A stretch of 64,000 nt of DNA from Kordiimonas laminariae (GTDB lineage: Bacteria; Pseudomonadota; Alphaproteobacteria; Sphingomonadales; Kordiimonadaceae). The notes below the pieces were generated by a model that saw only the letters and a list, made by a program, of their open reading frames with translations, did no database searches and had not been told where the DNA came from. Where the stretch lies: positions 186,001 to 250,000 of the forward strand of contig NZ_JAKQZA010000005.1 of the NCBI RefSeq assembly GCF_023008165.1. Reading direction: 5' to 3'. A program made the position numbers and the translations under genes. Shown in pieces: positions 9,262-17,493 of the stretch; the first letter of the stretch is position 1, and every line of letters starts with the position of its first letter.

Positions 9262-10185
9262 TTAGAATCCACAAACACCAAGCTTACTGCAAAGCTCATC
9301 AAGCTTTTCAAGGTCTTCATAAGCGATAACTACCTTGCCAGCCTCGCCTTCATGTTCGATAGATACTTTCATACCAACCGCCGCTGTAAGGTCTTTCTCG
9401 AGCGCGATAGTATCCGCATCTTTCTTCTTGGCTGAACCAGTACCACCTGGACGTGGTTGACGCTTCTGTTTGCCTTTGCTTTCGTTAGCTAAAGCTTCTG
9501 TCTGGCGTACGCTAAGCCCTTCTTTTACTACCCGTTTTGCCAGTTCAAGCGGATCGCTACTACCAATCAGTGTACGGGCATGCCCCATAGAGAGGTCACC
9601 GCGAGCCACCATCTGCTGTACTTCTTCAGGCAGTGTTAAGAGGCGAAGAAGGTTAGTTACATGACTGCGGCTTTTACCAACCACCTCTGCAACGGCTTCC
9701 TGCGTATGCTTGAATTCCTCCATCAGACGCTTGTAGCCAATAGCCTCTTCAATAGCAGTCAGATCCTGGCGTTGAATATTCTCTATGATAGCAATTTCAA
9801 GAACTTCGGTATCGCTCAGTTCCTTCACCACAACTGGTACTTCATGAATACCTGCACGCTGTGATGCACGCCAGCGCCGCTCACCTGCAACGATCTGGAA
9901 TTTCTCCGGGCCTAATTCACGAACAAGGATTGGCTGTAACAGCCCCTTTTCTTTAATTGAGGCAGAAAGCTCATTAAGTGCCTCTTCATCAAAATGCACA
10001 CGCGGCTGGGCAGCATTTCTTTCAAGGAATTCTATAGGCAGACGGCGGCGGCCACTTGGCGCGCCATCAGAACCTGTACCGTCCTGAATAGCAGTTTTTT
10101 CTGAAACTGTATTTAATGCTGGTCTATCATCTGCCAGAAGTGCTGAAAGCCCTCTTCCCAGCCCTTTACGAGCATTTTTTGCCAT
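9262..10185 (-). CDS. parB: Chromosome partitioning protein ParB
   Basis: CTP-dependent DNA clamp that loads at parS and spreads. The protein has 307 residues. After the basic N-terminus KNARKGLGRGLSALLAD comes the CTPase/ParB N-terminal domain (NAAQPRVHFDEEALNELS..., with the GERRWRASQRA box around residue 100). The helix-turn-helix parS reader follows (HTQEAVAEVVGKSRSHVTNL), and the C-terminal dimerisation helix ends LDELCSKLGVCGF. It follows parA on the same strand after about 37 bases. The parS sites lie 1.2-4 kb away in rsmG, mnmG-mnmE spacer and mnmE. Confidence 0.98.
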   Translation of the reverse strand: MAKNARKGLGRGLSALLADDRPALNTVSEKTAIQDGTGSDGAPSGRRRLPIEFLERNAAQPRVHFDEEALNELSASIKEKGLLQPILVRELGPEKFQIVAGERRWRASQRAGIHEVPVVVKELSDTEVLEIAIIENIQRQDLTAIEEAIGYKRLMEEFKHTQEAVAEVVGKSRSHVTNLLRLLTLPEEVQQMVARGDLSMGHARTLIGSSDPLELAKRVVKEGLSVRQTEALANESKGKQKRQPRPGGTGSAKKKDADTIALEKDLTAAVGMKVSIEHEGEAGKVVIAYEDLEKLDELCSKLGVCGF

Positions 10186-10222
10186 TATATAAACCCTAAC
10201 TAATTGTTTTTATTTAATTATT

Positions 10223-11017
10223 TTAAGCAGCTATTTTACTGCCACGCCCAAGTACTTCTCGTGCCAATTCAATATAAGCTCGGCTGCCTGTGCAGCGATG
10301 ATCATAAAGAATAGCTGGCTTACCGAAGCTCGGTGCCTCTGAAATTCTTACATTCCGCGGGATCACAGTTTGATAAACCTTATCGCCCAAATATGCACGA
10401 ACATCTTCTGCCACTTGTTCTGACAAATTATTCCGTTTGTCAAACATCGTGAGTACCACACCGTTAATTTCCAGCTCTGGGTTCAGGCTGGCTTTAACTT
10501 GCTCAATAGTTTTTAGAAGAAGACTAAGGCCCTCGAGAGCAAAAAACTCACACTGAAGCGGTACAAGCACACTATCCGCTGAAACCAAGGCATTAATGGT
10601 AAGAAGCGAGAGAGATGGTGGGCAATCTATGAGAATATAATCATATTCATCGTAAGCAGATGCCTTCTCAAACGCCTGTTTTAGGCGGAAATTACGCTGA
10701 GGAAGCTCTGCGAGTTCAAGGTCAGCACCAGAAAGATCAACGGTAGACGGTATAATAGAAAGTCCTGGTACTTCTGTTTCGAGAACAGCATCACCAAGCG
10801 GTGCGGCTCCAAGTACAACATCATACGAAGTAATTTCACGGGCTCCGCGATCGATACCAAAACCTGTGCTGGCATTTCCTTGAGGATCTAAATCCAGAAT
10901 AAGCACCCGCTTTTTCACTGCAGCCATAGCAGTAGCCAGATTAATCGTTGTTGTTGTTTTGCCAACCCCACCCTTTTGGTTAGCAACAGCAATAATATGA
11001 GCTTGCCCGTTAGACAT
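10223..11017 (-). CDS. parA: Chromosome partitioning ATPase ParA
   Basis: Walker-type ATPase whose nucleoid gradient pulls ParB-parS complexes apart. Over 264 residues the deviant Walker A motif is KGGVGKTTTTINLA near residue 16. The Walker B region contains DYILIDCPPSLSLLTINAL, and VLILDLDPQGNASTGFG is the switch region. It is in the conserved leftward block mnmE-mnmG-rsmG-parA-parB. The 48-base spacer from rsmG suggests cotranscription. Confidence 0.98.
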   Translation of the reverse strand: MSNGQAHIIAVANQKGGVGKTTTTINLATAMAAVKKRVLILDLDPQGNASTGFGIDRGAREITSYDVVLGAAPLGDAVLETEVPGLSIIPSTVDLSGADLELAELPQRNFRLKQAFEKASAYDEYDYILIDCPPSLSLLTINALVSADSVLVPLQCEFFALEGLSLLLKTIEQVKASLNPELEINGVVLTMFDKRNNLSEQVAEDVRAYLGDKVYQTVIPRNVRISEAPSFGKPAILYDHRCTGSRAYIELAREVLGRGSKIAA

Positions 11018-11065
11018 TCCAGAAAACTCCCCCGTTTTGCCAATAAAGGCAATTTTTACATACTG

Positions 11066-11689
11066 TTACAGCTGTTTTATGTTGCTTAGCCTTAAGATGA
11101 CCCCGCTCGGGTCCGATAGGCTATCAAAGCGGTTGATATCCATCTTCCAATAAGCTTGAGCTTCGGTCAATTCCTCTTCTGCAGTTTCTCCCTTCAGAAG
11201 CCACATTTCTACATTTTCTTTGAGGAAAGGTTTAGCCCAATTCATCAACTGAAGCACACGAGCGCATGCTCTGGAGGTAACAATATCAACGTCAAACGGC
11301 TCTAGTTCTTCGATACGAACGTTGTGAATCTGCGCGTTTGCGGATGTTTCACGTGAAACCTGACGCATAAAAATACACTTACGGCCGACTGATTCCACCA
11401 TATGAGCTTCGCCAACTCCCATGCTTGCAAGAACAAGTGCCGGGAAGCCGGCTCCTGAACCAATATCAAGCATTTTGATCTGCTTTTCACCGAATCGCTC
11501 TTTAAGAAGTGGTGCCATTTGTGCCGAATCGAGAAAATGGCGTCTCCAGATGTCATCGAGAGTACTGTTAGAGACTAAGTTCTTGGCCTTCTGCCATTTA
11601 ACTAATAGATCGCCATAGACCTTAATTTTATCCAGTGTTTCACGTGAAACATCTAAATCACGTTCAAGATCAGAAAAGCTGTAAGACAT
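11066..11689 (-). CDS. rsmG: 16S rRNA (guanine(527)-N7)-methyltransferase
   Basis: SAM-dependent methyltransferase for G527 in the 530 loop. I chose the ATG at 11687-11689 (207 residues), since the longer reading would overlap mnmG. Motifs include NLVSNSTLDDIWRRHFLDSA and the SAM-binding LDIGSGAGFPALVLA, then VTSRACARVLQLMNW. Two parS sites are embedded in the coding sequence, and in this frame each encodes the peptide VSRET (DVSRETLDK near the N-terminus and QVSRETSAN mid-protein). Alphaproteobacterial RsmG commonly has this N-terminal VSRET, so the parS there seems ancestral. Confidence 0.97.
   Translation of the reverse strand: MSYSFSDLERDLDVSRETLDKIKVYGDLLVKWQKAKNLVSNSTLDDIWRRHFLDSAQMAPLLKERFGEKQIKMLDIGSGAGFPALVLASMGVGEAHMVESVGRKCIFMRQVSRETSANAQIHNVRIEELEPFDVDIVTSRACARVLQLMNWAKPFLKENVEMWLLKGETAEEELTEAQAYWKMDINRFDSLSDPSGVILRLSNIKQL
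11345..11360. promoter_or_regulatory. parS site (one mismatch) within rsmG
   Basis: TGTTTCACGTGAAACC matches the parS 16-mer in 15 of 16 positions, with an intact CACGTG core. It lies in the middle of rsmG. Confidence 0.75.
11636..11651. promoter_or_regulatory. parS site (perfect) within rsmG
   Basis: TGTTTCACGTGAAACA, the full parS palindrome, falls in the 5' part of rsmG and encodes VSRET on the minus strand. It is about 9 kb from the predicted oriC. Confidence 0.9.
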
Positions 11690-11702
11690 AAATTTCTCTA
11701 TA

Positions 11703-13574
11703 TTACGCGGCAGAACGTTTTTTGATATGACCAAGAAGAAGAGTAAGTGCTGCTGGTGTAACCCCTGCTATACGAGCAGCTGCTCCAAGCGTTGCTGGAC
11801 GTGCTTCTTTAAACTTTTCCTGCATTTCATTGGAAAGTCCGGGAATATCAGCGAAATCCAGATCTTCAGGAATGACCTTTTCTTCATCTTTCCTGAAGGC
11901 AGCAATATCCTGTTCCTGACGCTCGAGGTAGCCCTGATACATCGCGTCTATTTCAAGCTGCTCTGAAATTTTAGTTTCAACAACGGAAAGTTCATCAGGC
12001 CAAATATCTTTCAGGCGTGCAAAATTAATTGTGCTAAAACCAAGCAACACCATTCCATCACGACGAACACCATCCTGCTTAATCTTCAAACCAGCCTTTT
12101 CTGCTTCATTCGGTGTAAGGCTTAAAGATTTCAGAATTTCTTTAGCTTCAGCAAGAGCTTGCTTCTTTTTATTAAAGGATTGCTTACGCTCTTCTTTTAC
12201 AAGGCCAACCTCTATCCCTTTATCTGTCAGACGCTGATCAGCATTATCAGCACGAAGAAGAAGGCGGTATTCAGCCCGCGATGTAAACATGCGGTAGGGT
12301 TCACGCGTTCCCTGAGTTACCAAATCATCAAGCATTACACCTATGTAAGCATCTGCCCGGTCCAACACAAAAGGTGTTTCTTCACCTATAGCTTTAAGAG
12401 CAGCGTTTGTGCCAGCCATCAATCCTTGTGCGCCGGCCTCTTCATAACCGGTGGTGCCGTTGATTTGACCAGCTAGATACAGCTGACCTGCACGGTGTGT
12501 TTCAAGTGTTACTTTAAGTTCGCGCGGATCAATAAAATCATATTCAATAGCGTAACCTGGCTGAATAATCTCTGCATTCTCTAAGCCAGGAATAGACGCT
12601 ATTAAATCCTTCTGTACTTCTTCAGGCAAACTAGTAGAAATACCATTAGGATACACCGTATGGTCATCCAGTCCTTCAGGCTCAAGGAATATCTGGTGGC
12701 TATCCTTATCTGCAAAGCGGACGATTTTATCTTCAATAGAAGGGCAATAGCGCGGTCCCTTACTATCAATTTTCCCACTATACATAGGTGCCCGATGCAG
12801 GTTATCGCGGATAATTTCGTGAGTACGAGCTGTGGTACGTGTTAGGTAACAACTAATCTGCGGCACTGTAACCTTCTCTGTAAGGAAAGAAAACGGCACA
12901 GGATCTTCATCACTTGGCTGCTCGATACACTGATCCCAATCAATCGTACGTCCATCAAGACGCGCAGGTGTTCCGGTTTTAAGGCGCCCAAGATCAAACC
13001 CTATATCCATAAGGGTATCAGAAAGTCCAAGAGCGGGAGCTTCACCCACCCTGCCCGCTGGTGTTGTTGTTTCACCAATATGAATAAGACCGCGCAGGAA
13101 AGTTCCTGTAGTAATTACAACAGCTTTTGCGGATAGCTTAGTGCCATCCATCAACACCACACCTTCGATAACAGGTTTATCACCATCTCGGTTTACAATC
13201 AGGTCCTCAACGCCGCCAGCAACCAGTGAAAGATTTTCATAGTCATTCAGAATTGCCTGCATGGCATTGCGGTAAAGCTTGCGGTCAGATTGTGCGCGGG
13301 GTCCCTGTACTGCTGGCCCTTTTTTACGGTTTAGAAGCCGGTACTGAATACCAGCGCTATCAGCAACAAGCCCCATCAGGCCATCAAGTGCATCAATCTC
13401 ACGTACTAGATGACCCTTACCCAAACCACCAATCGCGGGGTTACAAGACATCTCACCAATGGTCTCAAGCTTATGAGTAACCAGTGCAGTTTTAGCACCA
13501 ACACGCGCAGAAGCTGCTGCTGCTTCACAGCCAGCATGCCCACCACCCACAACAATTACATCAAAATCAGTCAT
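11703..13574 (-). CDS. mnmG: tRNA uridine-5-carboxymethylaminomethyl modification enzyme MnmG (GidA)
   Basis: FAD- and NADH-dependent partner of MnmE in forming cmnm5U at wobble position 34. The 623-residue protein starts with the Rossmann FAD motif [14 protein letters not shown]. Signatures [36 protein letters not shown] and [18 protein letters not shown] are present. The C-terminal domain ends [18 protein letters not shown]. It lies between rsmG and mnmE on the same strand. A parS site sits in the spacer to mnmE. Confidence 0.98.
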   Translation of the reverse strand: MTDFDVIVVGGGHAGCEAAAASARVGAKTALVTHKLETIGEMSCNPAIGGLGKGHLVREIDALDGLMGLVADSAGIQYRLLNRKKGPAVQGPRAQSDRKLYRNAMQAILNDYENLSLVAGGVEDLIVNRDGDKPVIEGVVLMDGTKLSAKAVVITTGTFLRGLIHIGETTTPAGRVGEAPALGLSDTLMDIGFDLGRLKTGTPARLDGRTIDWDQCIEQPSDEDPVPFSFLTEKVTVPQISCYLTRTTARTHEIIRDNLHRAPMYSGKIDSKGPRYCPSIEDKIVRFADKDSHQIFLEPEGLDDHTVYPNGISTSLPEEVQKDLIASIPGLENAEIIQPGYAIEYDFIDPRELKVTLETHRAGQLYLAGQINGTTGYEEAGAQGLMAGTNAALKAIGEETPFVLDRADAYIGVMLDDLVTQGTREPYRMFTSRAEYRLLLRADNADQRLTDKGIEVGLVKEERKQSFNKKKQALAEAKEILKSLSLTPNEAEKAGLKIKQDGVRRDGMVLLGFSTINFARLKDIWPDELSVVETKISEQLEIDAMYQGYLERQEQDIAAFRKDEEKVIPEDLDFADIPGLSNEMQEKFKEARPATLGAAARIAGVTPAALTLLLGHIKKRSAA

Positions 13575-13687
13575 TCAATTCACCAATGGCAAAACATCAG
13601 GACGTGCATACAGCACACCAAAACAGGCGCTGGGTATAATAAGAAATAAGGGTTAAGTCAAAGCTAAGCTGCTATGTGCGCGGCGCA

Positions 13688-13703
13688 TGTTTCACGTGAA
13701 ACA
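13688..13703. promoter_or_regulatory. parS site (perfect) between mnmE and mnmG
   Basis: TGTTTCACGTGAAACA ends immediately next to the mnmE stop codon (13704-13706). It is the only perfect site in this cluster that is not in a coding region. Confidence 0.9.
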
Positions 13704-15053
13704 TCATTTTCCGATACAAAAATCAGAAAACACAACATCCAGCATATCTTCCACACCAACACGGCCAGTGATTTTACCGAGCGATCGAGCAGCCATTCGA
13801 ACATCCTCCGCGGCTAAAACAGGATCCAAGCCAGCATTATCCTCGAATCGGTAAAGATGATCTACGGTGTCCTCAAGCGCTTTTCTATGTCGTACTCGTG
13901 TAAGGGATGGTAGTTCGCGGGGAGCCATCGCTTCCCTTACAAAATCTTCTACAGTGGATAGAAGTTCATCCAAACCATCGTTATCTCTTACAGATGCGGT
14001 GATAGCTTTCATACCGCTTGGTACATCATCATGTTTCACGTGAAACATAGAAACACGATCTGTTTGCGTGATTACGAGAATTGCATCTCCATCAAGCCAC
14101 TTGGAAGCTGCCTCAGGGATAGTTGGCCACCCATCAGCACGAACAAGTACAAGGCGAAGATCAGCTTCCTCAGCTTTCTTTTCAGCGCGCCTTATACCTT
14201 CGCGTTCAATATCTCCCTCACCTTCCCGTAGGCCAGCTGTATCAATCAACCTTACAGGATAGCCACCCAGGTCAAGGTTCACTTCAATCACATCTCGAGT
14301 AGTGCCCTTCTCATCAGAAACGATAGCAACATCAGATTTAGAGAGCGCGTTCATCAAGGTAGATTTACCAGCATTTGGCTCGCCGAGGATAACAATGCGG
14401 AAGCCGTCACGGATTGCTTCCGCCCTTTTATTATCTTTCAGGTATCCCTCAATATCATCTCTAAGCGATGTAATATTAGGGAGTACGGCACCGGCCACAC
14501 CTTCAGGCAAATCTTCATCAGGGAAATCAATATCTGCTTCCAGATGGGCCAGGTGGCCAATCAACCTACCCCGCCAATCTTCGTAAAGATTTTTTAAAGC
14601 ACCATCCAACTGTCTTAGTGCTTGTTCTCGCTGTGCTGCTGTTTGCGCATGAATTAGATCATTGAGGCCTTCAGCTTCCGTAAGATCAAGTTTCTCATTT
14701 TCGAAGGCACGTTTAGAGAACTCACCGGGTTCCGCCATGCGGAGACCATCAATTTCAGTGAGAGCTTCAAGAACACCCGTGATCACAGAACGCCCACCAT
14801 GGAGGTGAAGCTCCACCACGTCCTCTCCTGTAAAACTGGCGGGTGCAGGGAAAGTGAGCACAAGAGATTTATCAAGCCTTACACCTGTTCTGTGATCTTT
14901 AAGCTCACGGAGAGCAGCCATACGAGGCTTTGGAAGATCTTTGCCCGAGAGTATCATAAGGGCTTCTAGCGCCTTTGGACCAGATAATCTGATAACAGCA
15001 ACGCCAGCTGTACCAGCACCAGAAGACAAGGCGAAAATCGTATCCATCATCAT
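13704..15053 (-). CDS. mnmE: tRNA uridine-5-carboxymethylaminomethyl GTPase MnmE (TrmE)
   Basis: GTPase partner of MnmG. The N-terminal tetrahydrofolate-binding domain starts DTIFALSSGAGTAGVAVIRL, then SFTGEDVVELHLHGG. The G domain has G1 GEPNAGKST, G2/G3 KGTTRD and LIDTAGLREGEG. The G4 position reads TQTD where NKxD or TKxD would be expected. The C-terminus ends with the catalytic CIGK. At 449 residues, length is normal. A perfect parS site lies just after G4 and encodes MFHVKH. Three ATG codons at the start make the exact first residue uncertain by up to two. Confidence 0.97.
   Translation of the reverse strand: MMMDTIFALSSGAGTAGVAVIRLSGPKALEALMILSGKDLPKPRMAALRELKDHRTGVRLDKSLVLTFPAPASFTGEDVVELHLHGGRSVITGVLEALTEIDGLRMAEPGEFSKRAFENEKLDLTEAEGLNDLIHAQTAAQREQALRQLDGALKNLYEDWRGRLIGHLAHLEADIDFPDEDLPEGVAGAVLPNITSLRDDIEGYLKDNKRAEAIRDGFRIVILGEPNAGKSTLMNALSKSDVAIVSDEKGTTRDVIEVNLDLGGYPVRLIDTAGLREGEGDIEREGIRRAEKKAEEADLRLVLVRADGWPTIPEAASKWLDGDAILVITQTDRVSMFHVKHDDVPSGMKAITASVRDNDGLDELLSTVEDFVREAMAPRELPSLTRVRHRKALEDTVDHLYRFEDNAGLDPVLAAEDVRMAARSLGKITGRVGVEDMLDVVFSDFCIGK
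14032..14047. promoter_or_regulatory. parS site (perfect) within mnmE
   Basis: TGTTTCACGTGAAACA inside the G-domain coding region, read as MFHVKH on the minus strand. It is about 6.5 kb from the predicted oriC, the nearest site to it. Confidence 0.9.
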
Positions 15054-15178
15054 AAGACTAAATGCTCTTCACTCAGTTTTTTATTGCAGCAAATCTTTGC
15101 GTTCATTAGCAAAAGAAAGCTATAGCCGCTATAGTGAAGTTAAGCGCATTCTTAATGCAAATTTTTCAGGGCCATCTT

Positions 15179-15679
15179 ATGTCACAAATTTCCATGCACA
15201 CCCCTATCATTGATATTACTATCACTGAGCTTGAAGGCAGTATTGTTGCACTTGATTGGGGATGGAGCCCATTTCAGGAAGAAAATCCTTCACCACTTCT
15301 ACTGGAAGCTAAACGACAACTTGACCTGTATTTTGATGGTGACCTCACGGAATTTAATCTGCCGCTCAACCCAATGGGTACCAAGCATCAGGAAAAGGTT
15401 TGGAAGGCTATGTGTGATATCCCATACGGGGATACCCGCACGTACGGTGATGTAGCTAAAGAGATTGGATCAGCAGCCCAAGCAGTTGGCAGCGCCTGTG
15501 GCCGTAATCCCATTCCTATCTTAATTCCCTGTCACCGTATTATGGCATCCGCAGGCCGTATGGGCGGATACTCGGGTGACGGTGGTCTTTATACCAAAAG
15601 AGCTCTCCTGGTACTTGAAGGTGCCTTAACTGTTGACGAAGGTAAAGCTCTTGAGGCCTCTGGCGCTCTAGATGGTTAG
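15179..15679 (+). CDS. ogt: Methylated-DNA--[protein]-cysteine S-methyltransferase
   Basis: Suicide repair protein that takes the alkyl group from O6-alkylguanine onto a cysteine. The ATG at 15179 gives 166 residues. The C-terminal domain contains KVWKAMCDIPYGDTRTYGDV, the helix-turn-helix AVGSACGRNPIPILIPCHRI with active-site PCHR, and AGRMGGYSGDGGLYTKRALL. The N-terminal domain is short and divergent, fitting Ogt rather than Ada. It is head-to-head with mnmE, and four bases separate it from the following hydrolase gene. Confidence 0.94.
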   Translation: MSQISMHTPIIDITITELEGSIVALDWGWSPFQEENPSPLLLEAKRQLDLYFDGDLTEFNLPLNPMGTKHQEKVWKAMCDIPYGDTRTYGDVAKEIGSAAQAVGSACGRNPIPILIPCHRIMASAGRMGGYSGDGGLYTKRALLVLEGALTVDEGKALEASGALDG

Positions 15680-15682
15680 GTT

Positions 15683-16381
15683 ATGAATTACCCCCTTTAT
15701 CTCATCCCCGGCACTATGTGTGATGGAAGGCTATGGCATAAGCTTACACCTTATCTGAGCACATATGAAATTCATCATGCAGTCTATGCAGGCCAAACCA
15801 GTATGGATGATATGTTGGCTGCTGTGGTAGAAAACAAACCTGAGAAAAGCCATCTTATAAGCTTCTCTCTTGGTGGCTATCTAGCTATGGAAGCAGCCCT
15901 TAAAAATCCTGATAATTTCGAGCGCATCATCATTATTGCGAGCTCACCTTACGGCTTATCTGATGATGAAAAACAGCTACGCAGAGTAAACGCAAAAATG
16001 CTTTCACGGATGACCTACAGAGGTATGTCCAGAAAACGCCTGAGCCAGTTTGTTTCTCCAAATAATATGACTGATAATTCAGTTACAAATACTATTCTAC
16101 AGATGGAAAAAGACCTTGGTCAGGATGAATTGATCAACCAGTTGATCGCCCCAATTGACCGCAGGAACCTGAAAGAAGATTTGATAACTATTGGAAAACC
16201 AATTCATTTCATTATGGCGGAAGAAGATGAACTAGTACCAATTGGTGCTATTGAAAAGCTTGCAGAAGCTTATGAACACATCCATCTCCACCGAATGGAA
16301 GGCTCAGGGCATATGATTCCGCTGGAAATACCAGAAAAACTAGCTGAAATTATAAATTATGTAATAAAATCAGATAGATAG
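15683..16381 (+). CDS. Alpha/beta hydrolase
   Basis: A 232-residue cytoplasmic hydrolase of the alpha/beta fold with a minimal cap. The N-terminal LYLIPGTMCDGRLWHKL carries the usual oxyanion-hole turn. The nucleophile elbow is SFSLGGY (Ser62), the acid probably the Asp in MAEEDELVP, and the base the His in GSGHMIPLE near the C-terminus. It lacks the features that would name a substrate. It begins four bases after ogt, which suggests cotranscription, and its last 25 bases overlap the convergent isochorismatase-like gene. Confidence 0.85.
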   Translation: MNYPLYLIPGTMCDGRLWHKLTPYLSTYEIHHAVYAGQTSMDDMLAAVVENKPEKSHLISFSLGGYLAMEAALKNPDNFERIIIIASSPYGLSDDEKQLRRVNAKMLSRMTYRGMSRKRLSQFVSPNNMTDNSVTNTILQMEKDLGQDELINQLIAPIDRRNLKEDLITIGKPIHFIMAEEDELVPIGAIEKLAEAYEHIHLHRMEGSGHMIPLEIPEKLAEIINYVIKSDR

Positions 16382-16881
16382 TTTATTTTTACATTCATTT
16401 CTTCAAATTTAGTGAGTATTTTTTCCTGAACACTGTCAGCGGACATACCGTTCATTGCAGTTGCCACCACCGCATCAGCCAAAACAGATATTTCATACCC
16501 ATTCTCTATAGCGGCCTCTACAGTTGCACGAACACAGTGCTGAGTATGAACTCCCATTATCACAAGCTTTGATATCTGCTCAGCCTTTAAAACCGCATCC
16601 AGTTCAGTTCCATAGAAAGCATTGCCTGTCGTTTTCTGAATTATGGTTTCCCCACCGGTAGGTTTCACTTCATCCTTGAAATTATGCAGCGGTTGCCCTG
16701 CCCGGTACGGGGAAGATGGATCAGATGAACAGTCCTGAATATGAAAAACAGGCCAATTTTCCGATCGCACCCAATCCAGCATTCTTTTCATTACCTCTTC
16801 AGCGTCAGGGTTATTTCTTTCACCCCACTTAGGGTGATCCATAGCTTTCTGAACATCAATAATGAGAAGAGCTGTTTTCAT
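16357..16881 (-). CDS. Isochorismatase-family cysteine hydrolase (copy A)
   Basis: A 174-residue cysteine hydrolase of the isochorismatase superfamily, which includes nicotinamidases and other amidohydrolases. The catalytic triad is present: Asp9 in LLIIDVQ, Lys83 in IIQKTTGNAF, and Cys116 in GVHTQHCVRAT. It starts inside the stop of the upstream paralogue (ATGA overlap at 16878-16881), so the two are cotranslated. The two proteins and even their first 20 or so codons are very similar, indicating a tandem duplication. The substrate is unknown. Confidence 0.85.
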   Translation of the reverse strand: MKTALLIIDVQKAMDHPKWGERNNPDAEEVMKRMLDWVRSENWPVFHIQDCSSDPSSPYRAGQPLHNFKDEVKPTGGETIIQKTTGNAFYGTELDAVLKAEQISKLVIMGVHTQHCVRATVEAAIENGYEISVLADAVVATAMNGMSADSVQEKILTKFEEMNVKINYLSDFIT

Positions 16882-17435
16882 CTATTTGATATCACCTCTG
16901 CCGAGGTACAGATAGAAGCATAATCTGCTCCAATATGAACAAGTGTAATATGGTGAACATCATCAGCAGACCATGAAGTCCCTCTGCAATCAGTTACCCC
17001 TGTTGCAGCAGTCGCATCTGAAATAACTGAAACGTGATACCCTAAAGACGCAGCCATTCTTGCAGTACAATCCACAGAATGTTGCGTTAACACACCTACA
17101 ACAGCCAAATGTTCAATAGAAAGAGACTTCAGGTATGTATCAAGCTCCGTTCCCACAAAGGCATTGTTGGTGGACTTTTCAATAATCTTTTCTCCAATTT
17201 CTGGGAAAACTTCTTCTTTAAAATCGTGAAGAGGCTGTCCTTCCCTATATGGTGAAGTAAGCTCTTTTGAAGAGTGTTTAATATGAACAACAGGCCATTT
17301 TTTATGCCGCCAATGAGATAAAAGTTCAGCTATTTTCCTTTCAGCATCAAGGTTATTGCGAATACCCCATTTAGGGTGATCAATTGCTTTTTGAACATCA
17401 ATAATGAGAAGAGCTGTTTTCACTGTAACTTCCAT
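16878..17435 (-). CDS. Isochorismatase-family protein lacking the catalytic cysteine (copy B)
   Basis: Paralogue of the downstream gene, 185 residues from ATG 17433-17435. An in-frame GTG at 17421-17423 with GGAAG seven bases upstream aligns exactly with the paralogue's first codon and may be the real start. Asp13 and Lys87 of the triad are kept, but the nucleophile position reads GVLTQHSVDCT, with Ser120 in place of Cys; a cysteine lies three residues later. The active site is therefore altered or inactive. Some family members, such as PhzD-type isochorismatases, work without the cysteine, so loss of function is not certain. Confidence 0.8.
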   Translation of the reverse strand: MEVTVKTALLIIDVQKAIDHPKWGIRNNLDAERKIAELLSHWRHKKWPVVHIKHSSKELTSPYREGQPLHDFKEEVFPEIGEKIIEKSTNNAFVGTELDTYLKSLSIEHLAVVGVLTQHSVDCTARMAASLGYHVSVISDATAATGVTDCRGTSWSADDVHHITLVHIGADYASICTSAEVISNR

Positions 17436-17439
17436 AACA

Positions 17440-17473
17440 AAAAAGGCCCACCACAGTATGGCAGGCCTTTCTG
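17440..17473 (-). terminator. Intrinsic terminator between rho and the isochorismatase pair
   Basis: On the minus strand AAAGGCC (17470-17464) pairs with GGCCTTT (17448-17442), extended by GCCA/TGGT inner pairs and followed by a run of T. It is 20 bases beyond the rho stop. Confidence 0.75.
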
Positions 17474-17493
17474 AAATTTCTAGCTACAAAAAT

